A DNA stretch of 64,000 nt from Neisseria yangbaofengii (GTDB lineage: Bacteria; Pseudomonadota; Gammaproteobacteria; Burkholderiales; Neisseriaceae): contig NZ_CP062976.1 in NCBI RefSeq assembly GCF_014898075.1, forward strand, positions 1,364,001-1,428,000. Reading direction: 5' to 3'. How positions within the stretch are numbered: the first letter of the stretch is position 1; every line of letters begins with the position of its first letter. A model generated the notes under the pieces. The model did no database searches. It was not told where the DNA came from and saw only the letters and a program-made list of their open reading frames with translations. The position numbers were made by a program, and so were the translations under genes. This document shows, one piece after another, positions 57,265 through 64,000 of this stretch.

Positions 57265-57401
57265 ATCTCTTTCCTTTCGCCATGCTTAATCGGCACGGCT
57301 TTTTGTTATGTCGGGATAAACTGTATCATATTCCGATAAAAGAATAAATTGTTCTTACTTAATACAATATTTGGCAGATTCAAGCGTTAAGTGAAACCCA
57401 T

Positions 57402-57453
57402 TGAGATAAATAAACAGGTACTGTGAGATAAATGGGATGAGGCGGGCTGAGAT
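57402..57453. repeat. Short direct repeats TGAGATAAAT at the prophage boundary
   Basis: TGAGATAAAT at 57402-57411 and 57424-57433, and a partial copy TGAGAT at 57448-57453: spacing 22 and 24 bases. The 22-base period equals the length of Mu transposase binding sites, and the cluster lies where the phage genes end. The rest of the gap 57265-57509 shows nothing recognisable. Confidence 0.4.
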
Positions 57454-57509
57454 GGGTTTTGGTGGGATTGGCTTTTTGAAACAGCGTTGCATATAGTGCA
57501 ACAGGAAAT

Positions 57510-57537
57510 AAACGGGCAGATTTTGCCCGTTTTTGTT
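57510..57537. terminator. Terminator at the end of the phage operon
   Basis: AAACGGGCA and TGCCCGTTT enclose a short loop, with T-rich sequence on the plus side and TTTATTT on the minus side, directly after the last phage gene. Confidence 0.75.
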
Positions 57538-57538
57538 T

Positions 57539-57979
57539 TTAGAGACCTGCTTTGAGTGATTCGATGGCGATGTCGATGAGCTTCTTTTCTGCTCTAGGTT
57601 GAAGTTGGCCGCTGCCGTTGATGGGGAGGTATGGTCTGGCCGGCATAGTGACTTTCCTCCCGCGCCCAGCTTGGCCGCCGAGGTGGTGGATGGCGGCGTA
57701 TTTTTTGTTGCTGCCGATTTGGGCGAAGTCGTTGCCGACTTTGGTGGAAATGCTGGCGGCGAGCTGGCCGGTCAGTTGCAGGGTTTTACCTCCATTGGCC
57801 GCGCTTTTGCTTTGTTTCCACTTTTCACCGCCCCAGCTTTCGTTTTCGAAGTTGTCTTCTGTGAGGCTGACCATTTCGGTGGCGATGGCACGCATCATGG
57901 GACGGGTATTAGTGGCATTTTTGAGCAGCTGGCCGAGACCGTGTTCCAATCGGCTTGCGTCTAAGCTGATTTCAAGCAT
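57539..57979 (-). CDS. Phage virion morphogenesis protein (Mu gpG type)
   Basis: Protein of 146 residues matching the Mu gpG / phage_tail_S family: MLEISLDASRLEHGLGQLL start, a central WGGEKWKQSKSAANGGKTLQLTGQLAAS region (core LQLTGQLAASI), and the IHHLGGQAGRGRKVTMPARPYLP block. It takes part in head completion. It is the last phage gene before the boundary and is intact. Confidence 0.88.
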   Translation of the reverse strand: MLEISLDASRLEHGLGQLLKNATNTRPMMRAIATEMVSLTEDNFENESWGGEKWKQSKSAANGGKTLQLTGQLAASISTKVGNDFAQIGSNKKYAAIHHLGGQAGRGRKVTMPARPYLPINGSGQLQPRAEKKLIDIAIESLKAGL

Positions 57980-57982
57980 TTT

Positions 57983-58888
57983 TTACCCTTTCAGCAGTTC
58001 CAGTACCCAGACCAGTTCTGCTGCCGATAATGCGGCTTTGAATTTGGTATTTCTCATCATGGTTTTGAGAGCAACACGCGCGATGTCTGGGTGTACTGCT
58101 TGGGCTTTTTGTACGGCGACCGAAGCCATGCGAGAGAGCATGGCTTTGCCTTGGTTGGCGTTGAAGCCTGCGCTCGGGGCGACGAACTTACCTTCAATCC
58201 GCAGGCCGGTGCGTTGGGCGTAGCGGGCTTCGCCGGTGTATTCGTTGCTGCCGATGTCGACGGTTTGCGTTTCGAGCGTCGGGCTGGGCAAAACTTTGCC
58301 TTCTCCTCCCGCACGCGATAAGGGACGCACGCGGCAGCGGCAGCGGAAATCCAGCGGCGGATACATGGTATCCCACACCGGGTCGGTGGCGGCATAGACA
58401 CGGCCGTGCATTTTGCGGTGGCTGTCGCGGGTGCGGCTGTCGTTGATGGCGACATATTGCCAATAAGGATGCGTGTCTACCGAATCCATCATCTCGGTAT
58501 AGCGGCCTGCCATGTAGGCCAACTGCATATTGGTCAGATAGATGGTTTTCAGGCGGTACGGCGTGCCGAGGGTGGCCGTCTGCATTTCGCCGGTGTCGGG
58601 ATTGGCAACCTCTTGTCTGCCCCACCAGCCTTTGCTTTGCAAAACGGGGGTGAGTTGGCGGCTGAACTCAGTGAGTGTCTCGCCGTTTTCGGCGGCGCGC
58701 ACCACGGCATCATATATATCGTTGACCACGTCCATGCCTGCGGTTTTGGCCACGGTGAACGCGGTGGCGTGCGCGTCGTCGAGCATATCCTGCCAGTCCC
58801 ACGATACGTTCACGCCTTTCTGTTTCAGGTATTCAACCGCCGCTTCGGGCTTCATGCCGAAAATGGCTTTGATGTCTTCGGGATTCAT
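57983..58888 (-). CDS. Phage head morphogenesis protein (Mu gpF type, minor capsid)
   Basis: Protein of 301 residues of the SPP1 gp7 / Mu gpF family, a minor head protein near the portal. Family blocks: KQKGVNVSWDWQDML in the N-terminal part, MQLAYMAGRYTEMM, DSRTRDSHRKMHGRVYAATDPVWD, and PPLDFRCRCRVRPLS. The HxxxHG and RCRCR segments are typical. The start overlaps the portal gene by four bases (ATGA). Confidence 0.9.
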   Translation of the reverse strand: MNPEDIKAIFGMKPEAAVEYLKQKGVNVSWDWQDMLDDAHATAFTVAKTAGMDVVNDIYDAVVRAAENGETLTEFSRQLTPVLQSKGWWGRQEVANPDTGEMQTATLGTPYRLKTIYLTNMQLAYMAGRYTEMMDSVDTHPYWQYVAINDSRTRDSHRKMHGRVYAATDPVWDTMYPPLDFRCRCRVRPLSRAGGEGKVLPSPTLETQTVDIGSNEYTGEARYAQRTGLRIEGKFVAPSAGFNANQGKAMLSRMASVAVQKAQAVHPDIARVALKTMMRNTKFKAALSAAELVWVLELLKG

Positions 58889-60390
58889 GCCAACTCTCCG
58901 CGCGCTTCGATGCGGCCGACCAATTCCGACAGGAAAATCACGCGCGCCAGCTCGTTCTGAAGCGCGCTGTCGTCCATATTCGGAAAGGCTTCGGCCAAAC
59001 GGTCAAGGATATTGTCTTCGGTTTCACCCTTTTGAATTTCAGCGACCAAAGCAGCAGTTAAGGCTTGGCCTTGCGCGTTCAGACGGCCTGTATCGGGCGC
59101 GAGCGTGTCGATGATTAAGCCTGCATCGGTATGGTTATGCTCGGCAAACTCGGCCGACGGTTTTTTGCCGCGCAGAAACTCACTGCGTTCATTTTCAGAC
59201 GGCATCGGCGGGTTTTCAGCCTGTTCGACAATATCGCCGTCTTCCAAACCGTAGGTACGTTTCCAATATTGCGGCGTAAACTTCACACCCGAATCAGATA
59301 AGGTTTTATCGCGGTCGGCTCGCTCTTTGGTACCGGCTTCTTCATTTTCAAACAGCTCGAACTTAGGCGCAGGTACATCGCCGAAATTCAGTTCCACCAC
59401 CCATGCAATCAGCTGATTAAAGGTGCTTTCCACAATTCGGCTGTCGCCGTCACGGATGTCGTCGGCCACTTCCAAGCCTGCTGTTGCGCTGGCGTGGTTG
59501 GTTTCTTGCGCGGTGGTCTGATCTTGCCCAAGCAGTGCGATGTTGATTTCCGAGCCGCAGTAGCGGATGAGTTTGTCGTAGGCATCGACCGACGAAGACT
59601 TGCCGCCCGCTTCGTGGATTTCCACGCTCGAATCGTTCGGAATCGTACCGACCGAGTTTGCGCTTAGGGCTTCGAGCGCGTCTAAGAGTTTTTCGGTGTC
59701 GTCGGGGGTGTTGCTGCGCGGTTCTTTGCCGATCAGCCACGGCGCGCCGTATTTTTCGGTAAATTGAACCCAGAATTTCAGGCCACCGCGTTTGAAGGTA
59801 ACCAGCCAAAACACCAAACCCAAATCGCCCAAACCGTAGGGATTAAGGTAGTCGGCTTCGTGGGTGGGACAGAGAAATTTATACGGCGGCAGCGGCTCTT
59901 GCTTGAGGCCGTTTTGGGTATAGACCAACAGGCCGTCCGAATCAAAACCGAACCACTCCTGCGGCTTGGCCGAAATGTCAGACGGCAGCCATTGCGTATC
60001 TTGCGCCCACACTACTTCAATCGGCTGATAACCGAACAGCGGCGCATTGAGAATGTCTTTAATCAGGCGGTAAACATCGGTTTCGACCAACCAGTTTTCG
60101 ACGAATTGGCGCACGTTTTCCGGCACATTATCGCCCGTGAGCTGCCAGTCCAAACGCGCGACGGCAGCTTTGCGGCGGCGTACCAGGCTGCCCACCAGCG
60201 GGTCGCGCAACAATTCGCGGTATACCGAAATCTGTTTTCCCATCTTGCGCAAAATCGGATCGGGATTGGGCAGCCAGCCGTTGAAGCCGTGGGCAAACTG
60301 GCGCGACACGGCGATGTGGGCGGTCAAATCTTCGGGCTTGAAGGTCATGCTGCCGTGTTGGGTTTTGAGTTTGAAATGCGGTTTTTTCAT
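58885..60390 (-). CDS. Phage portal protein (Mu gp29, DUF935 family)
   Basis: Protein of 501 residues. DUF935 portals form the dodecameric DNA channel at the head vertex. Recognisable blocks: MGKQISVYRELLRDPLVGSLVRRRKAAV near residue 45-75, KDILNAPLFGYQPIEVVW, FWLVTFKRGGLKFWVQFTEKYG, and LLGQDQTTAQETNHASATAGLEV. The C-terminal 100 residues are Glu-rich. Full-length for the family. Confidence 0.92.
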   Translation of the reverse strand: MKKPHFKLKTQHGSMTFKPEDLTAHIAVSRQFAHGFNGWLPNPDPILRKMGKQISVYRELLRDPLVGSLVRRRKAAVARLDWQLTGDNVPENVRQFVENWLVETDVYRLIKDILNAPLFGYQPIEVVWAQDTQWLPSDISAKPQEWFGFDSDGLLVYTQNGLKQEPLPPYKFLCPTHEADYLNPYGLGDLGLVFWLVTFKRGGLKFWVQFTEKYGAPWLIGKEPRSNTPDDTEKLLDALEALSANSVGTIPNDSSVEIHEAGGKSSSVDAYDKLIRYCGSEINIALLGQDQTTAQETNHASATAGLEVADDIRDGDSRIVESTFNQLIAWVVELNFGDVPAPKFELFENEEAGTKERADRDKTLSDSGVKFTPQYWKRTYGLEDGDIVEQAENPPMPSENERSEFLRGKKPSAEFAEHNHTDAGLIIDTLAPDTGRLNAQGQALTAALVAEIQKGETEDNILDRLAEAFPNMDDSALQNELARVIFLSELVGRIEARGELA

Positions 60391-60405
60391 TTTCAGACGG
60401 CCTGG

Positions 60406-60561
60406 TTAATAGTGAATCTTTTGCTTACTGATTTTGCCGCAGCAAGCACATTGCCTCAGATGGACAAACCCGATTGGTCGCTCATCTGTTTCGTTCTTGT
60501 ACAAGGGGATGATTGTCAAATTTTGCCATCGGTGAATACCGAACAAGCACGAAAATTTCAT
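60406..60561 (-). CDS. Small phage protein with a Cys cluster, 51 residues
   Basis: ATG 60561 (MKFSCLFGIHRWQNL) overlaps the terminase stop by one base and has a perfect AGGAGG ribosome site. It ends IHYstop before a DUS next to the portal gene. The C-terminal part has QCACCGKISK, a CxCC pair that with the early Cys and His could bind zinc. Its position between terminase and portal is not part of the standard Mu order. No family recognised, but the translation signals are strong. Confidence 0.62.
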   Translation of the reverse strand: MKFSCLFGIHRWQNLTIIPLYKNETDERPIGFVHLRQCACCGKISKQKIHY

Positions 60562-62078
60562 CAAAATCCTCCTGTCAGTCTGCTGCGGCGTTTGATTTTA
60601 CGGCTGGCCACGCGCACCGGCCCCGCATTGAGTTCGCGGCTGGCGTAATGTGCCAACACCAAGGCAATCGCCGCGTCGCCGTGGCGTTTTCTGCCGTCTT
60701 GTCCTTTGGTGCGGGTGTCGGGGATACGCGGTACGCCGCGAACCAGTTCGAAGGCACGCAAATCAGCGAGAATGTCTTCATCTCGCGGCAAGCCGTCGAG
60801 TGTGCCGTCTTCCAGTGCTGCCTTAAACGGCGCGGTATGGCTGCGGTACCAGTTTTCAGACAGCATCACGGCCTCCACCACTTCCGCGCCGAACGCGTCG
60901 CGCATGGCTTCGGCCAGCGATTGGCCGTTACCGCGTGCGTCCAAGGCTGCGCCGCGCAGGTTGGGCAAGCCGTGCAGCAGGTGCTTCATAATTTGCTCTT
61001 GCTGGGCAAACGGCATATTGCCGAGTTCCAGAATAAACGGCGGTTTTAAAATCAGGTCTTTGCCTTGCAATAGCGGCACAATCACAGTGCGGTCGCCGCT
61101 GCGGGCGAAGTCTTCGCCGACAAAGGAAACGCGGGCTTTATCCAAACCGTCGAGCAGCGGCTGCAAGGTCTCTTCAATCCAGTCAGCCACTTCACGGGCG
61201 CGGCGCGGTTCGGGCAGTAAGCCGAAAGCGTCGGGTTGGTCGTAGCGGATAACGGGGGCGTACGGGGTCATTCGGCTTTCAATTAAGGCGCGGTTGAGCC
61301 ATTTTCCGCCGCCGTTTTTCGGAATACAGTCCAGCTCTTCGCTGGCATCTTCGCCGTAGAAATCGCGGATTTCCTTGCACCATGCCGCTTCGCCTTCCGG
61401 TGTCCAATCCTTGCCCAAGCGTAGGCAGATACGGCGGTACAAACCCTGTTCCACCGCTTCGTCGAAGGTAATGCGGTGGACGGAATAAGGCTTTTTCCCT
61501 GCGCGAACGTCGTTAATCAGCTCGTTAAACGGATTGTCCACGCCGTCGTGGGTGGAAATGATGTGTACCTGACCGCCCCACATCAGCAAGGCCATCGCCG
61601 CTTTGAGCAATTCGCCGAGCTGTTCGTGGAAGGCGGCCTCATCGATAATCACGCGGCCCTGTTTACCGCGTAGGTTGGACGGCCGGCTGGATAAGGCGGT
61701 AATGCGCCAACCTGAAGCAAATCGAATCACAAAGGCCAACACGGATTTCTTGTCGTCGCCTTCGATAAACACTTCTTCGGTTTCTTCAATTTCACCGGCG
61801 GCCAAGCCGTAAAACTTTGCCCAGTTGGCACAGTCGCGGATAAATTCCAAGGCCATGTCTTTGTTGTAGCCGATGTACCACGCATTCATGCCTTTGGTAC
61901 TGGCGGCCAGCAGCGCGGTATCCGCCGCTTCGCCCCAACTCAAACCGATACGGCGCGACTTTTCGCAGATTTTCACCGGCGATTCGTCGGCGCACCAACG
62001 CTGTTGGTATGGCAATAAAGCCATAGGCGTGCGGCCTAAGGCTTCGATGGTTTCGGCGATGATGTGTTGCTCGCTCAT
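60561..62078 (-). CDS. Phage terminase large subunit (Mu gp28 type)
   Basis: The packaging motor ATPase and headful nuclease. The protein has 505 residues. The Walker-A-like motif is in KSRRIGLSWGEAAD (about 38-51), Walker B is in GRVIIDEAAFHEQ, and the motif-III-like region is IISTHDGVDNPFNEL. The nuclease half has FVGEDFARSGDRTVIVP with the metal-binding Asp residues, and LRGAALDARGNGQSLAEA. Full-length. Starts with ATG overlapping the gp27 stop by four bases. Confidence 0.92.
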   Translation of the reverse strand: MSEQHIIAETIEALGRTPMALLPYQQRWCADESPVKICEKSRRIGLSWGEAADTALLAASTKGMNAWYIGYNKDMALEFIRDCANWAKFYGLAAGEIEETEEVFIEGDDKKSVLAFVIRFASGWRITALSSRPSNLRGKQGRVIIDEAAFHEQLGELLKAAMALLMWGGQVHIISTHDGVDNPFNELINDVRAGKKPYSVHRITFDEAVEQGLYRRICLRLGKDWTPEGEAAWCKEIRDFYGEDASEELDCIPKNGGGKWLNRALIESRMTPYAPVIRYDQPDAFGLLPEPRRAREVADWIEETLQPLLDGLDKARVSFVGEDFARSGDRTVIVPLLQGKDLILKPPFILELGNMPFAQQEQIMKHLLHGLPNLRGAALDARGNGQSLAEAMRDAFGAEVVEAVMLSENWYRSHTAPFKAALEDGTLDGLPRDEDILADLRAFELVRGVPRIPDTRTKGQDGRKRHGDAAIALVLAHYASRELNAGPVRVASRKIKRRSRLTGGF

Positions 62079-62632
62079 GAGGCAATACCTAAAATCTGTT
62101 TACGGATGGCTTCGGCGGCTTCATCAGACAGGCCGCCTTTTTTGGCCTGTTTGGCCACATCATCGGCGGCAGCCTGCACTTTGGCCTTAACCTTGGCCTG
62201 ATACTCTTTCAGGCGGGTGCTGGCGGAAATCAAGCCGCTGATTTTCTTCGCACCTTCGGCCATTACGCCGAAACGGTCGAGCGCGTTTAACTCTTCGTTG
62301 TCCATTTCGCCGATTTGCACCAACGCATCGAACAGTTCGGTTTGCAGCATGGCCATCAAGGCTTCGCTGCGGGTGTCGCCTTCATCGGATGCGCCTTCGG
62401 CAATCAGGCGGGCGGCTTCGGTGCTGGATTTGATGGCGGCAAAGCGGCGTTGTACTTTTTGGCCGTAGCGATGCGCCGCCGAGCGGCTGATTTCGTAGCC
62501 CTGCGCCTGCAGCCATTCGGCGATGGCCTGATAATCCGAAAAGCCGTTTTCCACCAGTTTTCGCTCAAACTCGTGGCGGACGGCTTCGGGTAGTTTTTCA
62601 ATCGTACTGCGTTGCGCCATGCCTAGCTCCAC
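62075..62632 (-). CDS. DUF3486 family protein (Mu gp27 type, probable small terminase)
   Basis: Protein of 185 residues: N-terminal helix-turn-helix-like DNA-binding segment (RHEFERKLVENGFSDYQAIAEWLQAQGYEISRSAAHRYG, core WLQAQGYEISRSAAHRYG), then long helices. DUF3486 genes always precede Mu-type terminases and are taken as the small subunit. Overlaps its neighbours on both sides. Confidence 0.85.
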   Translation of the reverse strand: MELGMAQRSTIEKLPEAVRHEFERKLVENGFSDYQAIAEWLQAQGYEISRSAAHRYGQKVQRRFAAIKSSTEAARLIAEGASDEGDTRSEALMAMLQTELFDALVQIGEMDNEELNALDRFGVMAEGAKKISGLISASTRLKEYQAKVKAKVQAAADDVAKQAKKGGLSDEAAEAIRKQILGIAS

Positions 62633-62940
62633 ACTTTTTCAGGGCGGGCAATACCGGCACGGCAATCGACCGTGTATTCGGCAATGTCCACGCCCAAGCT
62701 GGTCAAATCGGCAAACCACAGGCCGTGTGGCGTTTTGTTGAGCTCCACCAGCTTGCGGTCGGCCAGATAGTCGAGCTGCTGGCGCAATTCCAGCGCGGTG
62801 GTTTGCGGGTAAATCGCGTTCATGATGTCGAGCAGAAACACTTCGCTGGTGGTGTGCGGCCGTGCTTTATTAAGCGTGTTGATCAGGTTCCAGCGCATAC
62901 CTTCACGGCGTTTTTTGGCGATGATTTCTTGGCTAATCAT
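62623..62940 (-). CDS. Phage winged-helix-like small protein
   Basis: Protein of 105 residues, equivalent in position to Mu gp26. The order of segments (LINTLNKARPHTTSEVFLLDIMN, ALELRQQLDYLADRKLVEL, GLWFADLTSLGVDIAEY) looks like a winged helix with a beta wing, as in other Neisseria Mu-like prophages. It overlaps gp27 by 10 bases. Function unknown. Confidence 0.75.
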   Translation of the reverse strand: MISQEIIAKKRREGMRWNLINTLNKARPHTTSEVFLLDIMNAIYPQTTALELRQQLDYLADRKLVELNKTPHGLWFADLTSLGVDIAEYTVDCRAGIARPEKVWS

Positions 62941-63257
62941 TTTTTCTGACTTTCCATTTTGTAGATTTCAGTGAGCTTTTCGGCCACGTTGTCGAGCTTG
63001 GCTTCTAGGATAGATTGGTTGCGGATGTAGTCGTCGCGCAAAACATAAGTCATCGGCAGGCTGGCCGAAAATTCGCCCAGCTGCTTTTCCATCGTTTCGA
63101 CCTTACCCTGCAAGCGTTCCTGCTGTTTTTGGCGTTCGTCCTGCTGCGCTTGAAATTGCGCCAGCAGCATTTTGCCGAATCCCCAGCACACGCCGAGAAA
63201 GCTCAGCAAAAAGCCGACCAGCTGCCAAAATTCGATGTTGATAAATGTTTTTTCCAT
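62937..63257 (-). CDS. Phage membrane-anchored coiled-coil protein (DUF2730-like)
   Basis: Protein of 106 residues: one N-terminal transmembrane helix (WQLVGFLLSFLGVCWGFG, about 11-28), then a coiled coil rich in Gln, Glu and Lys (about 33-60) and a second helical stretch at the end. This fits the Mu gp25 / DUF2730 type. The function is not known. Coupled to the next gene by an ATGA-type overlap. Confidence 0.72.
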   Translation of the reverse strand: MEKTFINIEFWQLVGFLLSFLGVCWGFGKMLLAQFQAQQDERQKQQERLQGKVETMEKQLGEFSASLPMTYVLRDDYIRNQSILEAKLDNVAEKLTEIYKMESQKK

Positions 63258-63259
63258 AA

Positions 63260-63472
63260 CTAGCCGGGGAAACCTTTCTCAAAATATTCTTGGCAAACCA
63301 CGCAGCGCGTGCAGCCGATTACGGCATGGCGACGGGCTTCGGGAATCGGCTCGCCGCAGTCGTCGCAGTAATAATTGCTGACGGTGGCCGTGCTTTTGTC
63401 TTGCTGCTTATAGAGTGCTTCTTCTAAATACAAGGCTTCGAGTTCAGACGCTTTGTCGCAAATATCAGTCAT
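63260..63472 (-). CDS. DksA/TraR-type C4 zinc-finger protein
   Basis: Protein of 70 residues with a short N-terminal helix (ASELEALYLEEALYKQQ) and the zinc finger CDDCGEPIPEARRHAVIGCTRCVVCQEYF (metal ligands CxxC and CxxC). The family acts on RNA polymerase; in Mu-like phages this gene lies in the late region and its role is unclear. Overlaps the upstream gene by eight bases. Confidence 0.9.
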   Translation of the reverse strand: MTDICDKASELEALYLEEALYKQQDKSTATVSNYYCDDCGEPIPEARRHAVIGCTRCVVCQEYFEKGFPG

Positions 63473-63713
63473 TTTTCAGACGGCCTTTTTCATACCATGC
63501 CTGCCAACCGGAAACCTGCGCTTCCAATTTTTGGCAATACGCGCCATAGACCACGGCATGATTTAAGAGTTGTTCGGGTGAGCCGCCGCTCAGACGCTCG
63601 GGGCGTTCGTGAATGAGCAGCAGCTCGGAAGAGACGGGCGGAATTTCCGCCACGGTAATGGTTTTAATCGTGGCCAAGGGCGCGGTTGTAGAGTTGCACG
63701 CTGTCAGCACCAA
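63465..63713 (-). CDS. Probable outer-membrane spanin (Rz1-like lipoprotein), start uncertain
   Basis: The frame contains a lipobox LTAC-N followed by a short mature part of ~75 residues (TTAPLATIKTI...). The 5' end overlaps the end of the spanin gene below, the nested layout of Rz/Rz1. The first in-frame start is TTG 63713, which gives too short a signal sequence; codons upstream (RRQPLTALVLTAC) would make a better one but have no standard start before a stop. A frame change here is possible: the ATG at 63751 (MKPYKKTAAA) would supply a basic signal start in a different frame. Confidence 0.6.
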   Translation of the reverse strand: MVLTACNSTTAPLATIKTITVAEIPPVSSELLLIHERPERLSGGSPEQLLNHAVVYGAYCQKLEAQVSGWQAWYEKGRLKND

Positions 63714-64000
63714 TGCCGTAAGCGGCTGCCGTCTTTTTGTACGGTTTCATCAATCTGCTTCTCCAATTGAGCCGTTTGGCGGTCGATTTGCTGATAGGCT
63801 GCTGCCAAGTCGCGGCTTTGCTGCTGCGCAAAATCAAACCAACGCTGCTTTTCTTCATTGGCGGCTTTAAGCTTTTCGGTATAGAGCTGCTCGGCAGCCA
63901 AGGCCGAAGCCTGATAGGTGGCGATGATTTCGGCTTTGTCGGTTTCTGACTGCTTGGCTGCGGCCTGATAGCCGAACATAGCGGATATTGCGGCTGTGCC
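63704..64000 (-). CDS. Probable inner-membrane spanin (Rz-like), N-terminus outside window
   Basis: Open from the right edge to TGA 63704, about 98 residues visible. The first visible residues (TAAISAMFGYQAAAKQ) look like the end of a transmembrane helix. The rest is a long amphipathic helix with Gln/Ala/Glu-rich coiled coil (QSRDLAAAYQQIDRQTAQLEKQI), the normal form of Rz-type i-spanins that link inner and outer membranes at lysis. Confidence 0.65.
   Translation of the reverse strand, partial: GTAAISAMFGYQAAAKQSETDKAEIIATYQASALAAEQLYTEKLKAANEEKQRWFDFAQQQSRDLAAAYQQIDRQTAQLEKQIDETVQKDGSRLRHWC

Larger units (their letters stand above)
57539..64000 (-). mobile_element. Mu-like prophage, partial head-gene block (continues past right edge)
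   Basis: Consecutive, tightly overlapping minus-strand genes in the order of the Mu late region: spanins, DksA-type zinc finger, small proteins, gp27, terminase gp28, portal gp29, gpF and gpG. After gpG the Mu order would give protease/scaffold gpI and major head gpT, but host-type sequence follows instead. Confidence 0.88.

Overview
The window is a chromosomal segment of a Neisseria species. The 12-mer AGGCCGTCTGAA (the AG form of the neisserial DNA uptake sequence, DUS) and some copies of ATGCCGTCTGAA occur throughout, often as inverted pairs that form terminators at gene ends. The housekeeping proteins (Lon, LipA, RecA, CydAB, Eno, GuaB, BioB) are typically neisserial or beta-proteobacterial. 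I cannot name the species.

Layout. (1) 1-28.1 kb is core genome: lon (partial), ybeD-lipB-lipA, recA, a block of two decayed genes (MFS transporter, Gfo/Idh/MocA-type oxidoreductase), rbfA, truB, three small envelope-type genes, the ABC-F gene ybiT, rep, uvrC, cydABX with the assembly exporter cydDC, eno-ftsB, guaB, a DUF4124 gene and dcuB. (2) 28.3-30.3 kb holds two insertion sequences (IS30 family, IS1595 family). (3) 30.8-51.6 kb is a two-partner-secretion / contact-dependent-inhibition (CDI) locus. It has the outer-membrane transporter gene tpsB, a 2583-residue tpsA effector gene whose toxin tip follows a VENN motif, a membrane-type immunity gene, an orphan ankyrin gene, and three downstream signal-less cassettes (tpsC type). 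Each cassette carries shared TpsA sequence, a different AT-rich toxin tip and its own small immunity gene. This matches the tps locus organisation known from meningococci, but the set of tips is specific to this strain. (4) 51.6-53.6 kb is an IS graveyard (IS630 inserted into the stop codon of the last immunity gene, then a truncated IS5). (5) 53.7-57.3 kb is core again: bioB, a decayed HAD phosphatase, a sirtuin without zinc cysteines, a glutathione S-transferase and a small membrane protein. (6) 57.5-64.0 kb is the head-gene end of a Mu-like prophage on the minus strand (spanins, DksA-type zinc finger, gp27, terminase, portal, gpF, gpG). It stops abruptly after gpG, so it is probably defective.

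How the central system should work (family knowledge plus inference). TpsB exports TpsA, whose variable C-terminus enters neighbouring cells and intoxicates those lacking the cognate immunity protein. Cassettes downstream share up to 2.9 kb of near-identical, ungapped sequence with tpsA, so homologous recombination can swap the toxin tip together with its immunity gene. Dense DUS inside tpsA would favour import of such DNA from relatives. The immunity proteins suggest that the tips act in different compartments: a two-helix membrane protein (membrane-active toxin?), a protein with an N-terminal export anchor (periplasmic toxin?), and two soluble proteins (cytoplasmic, nuclease-like toxins).
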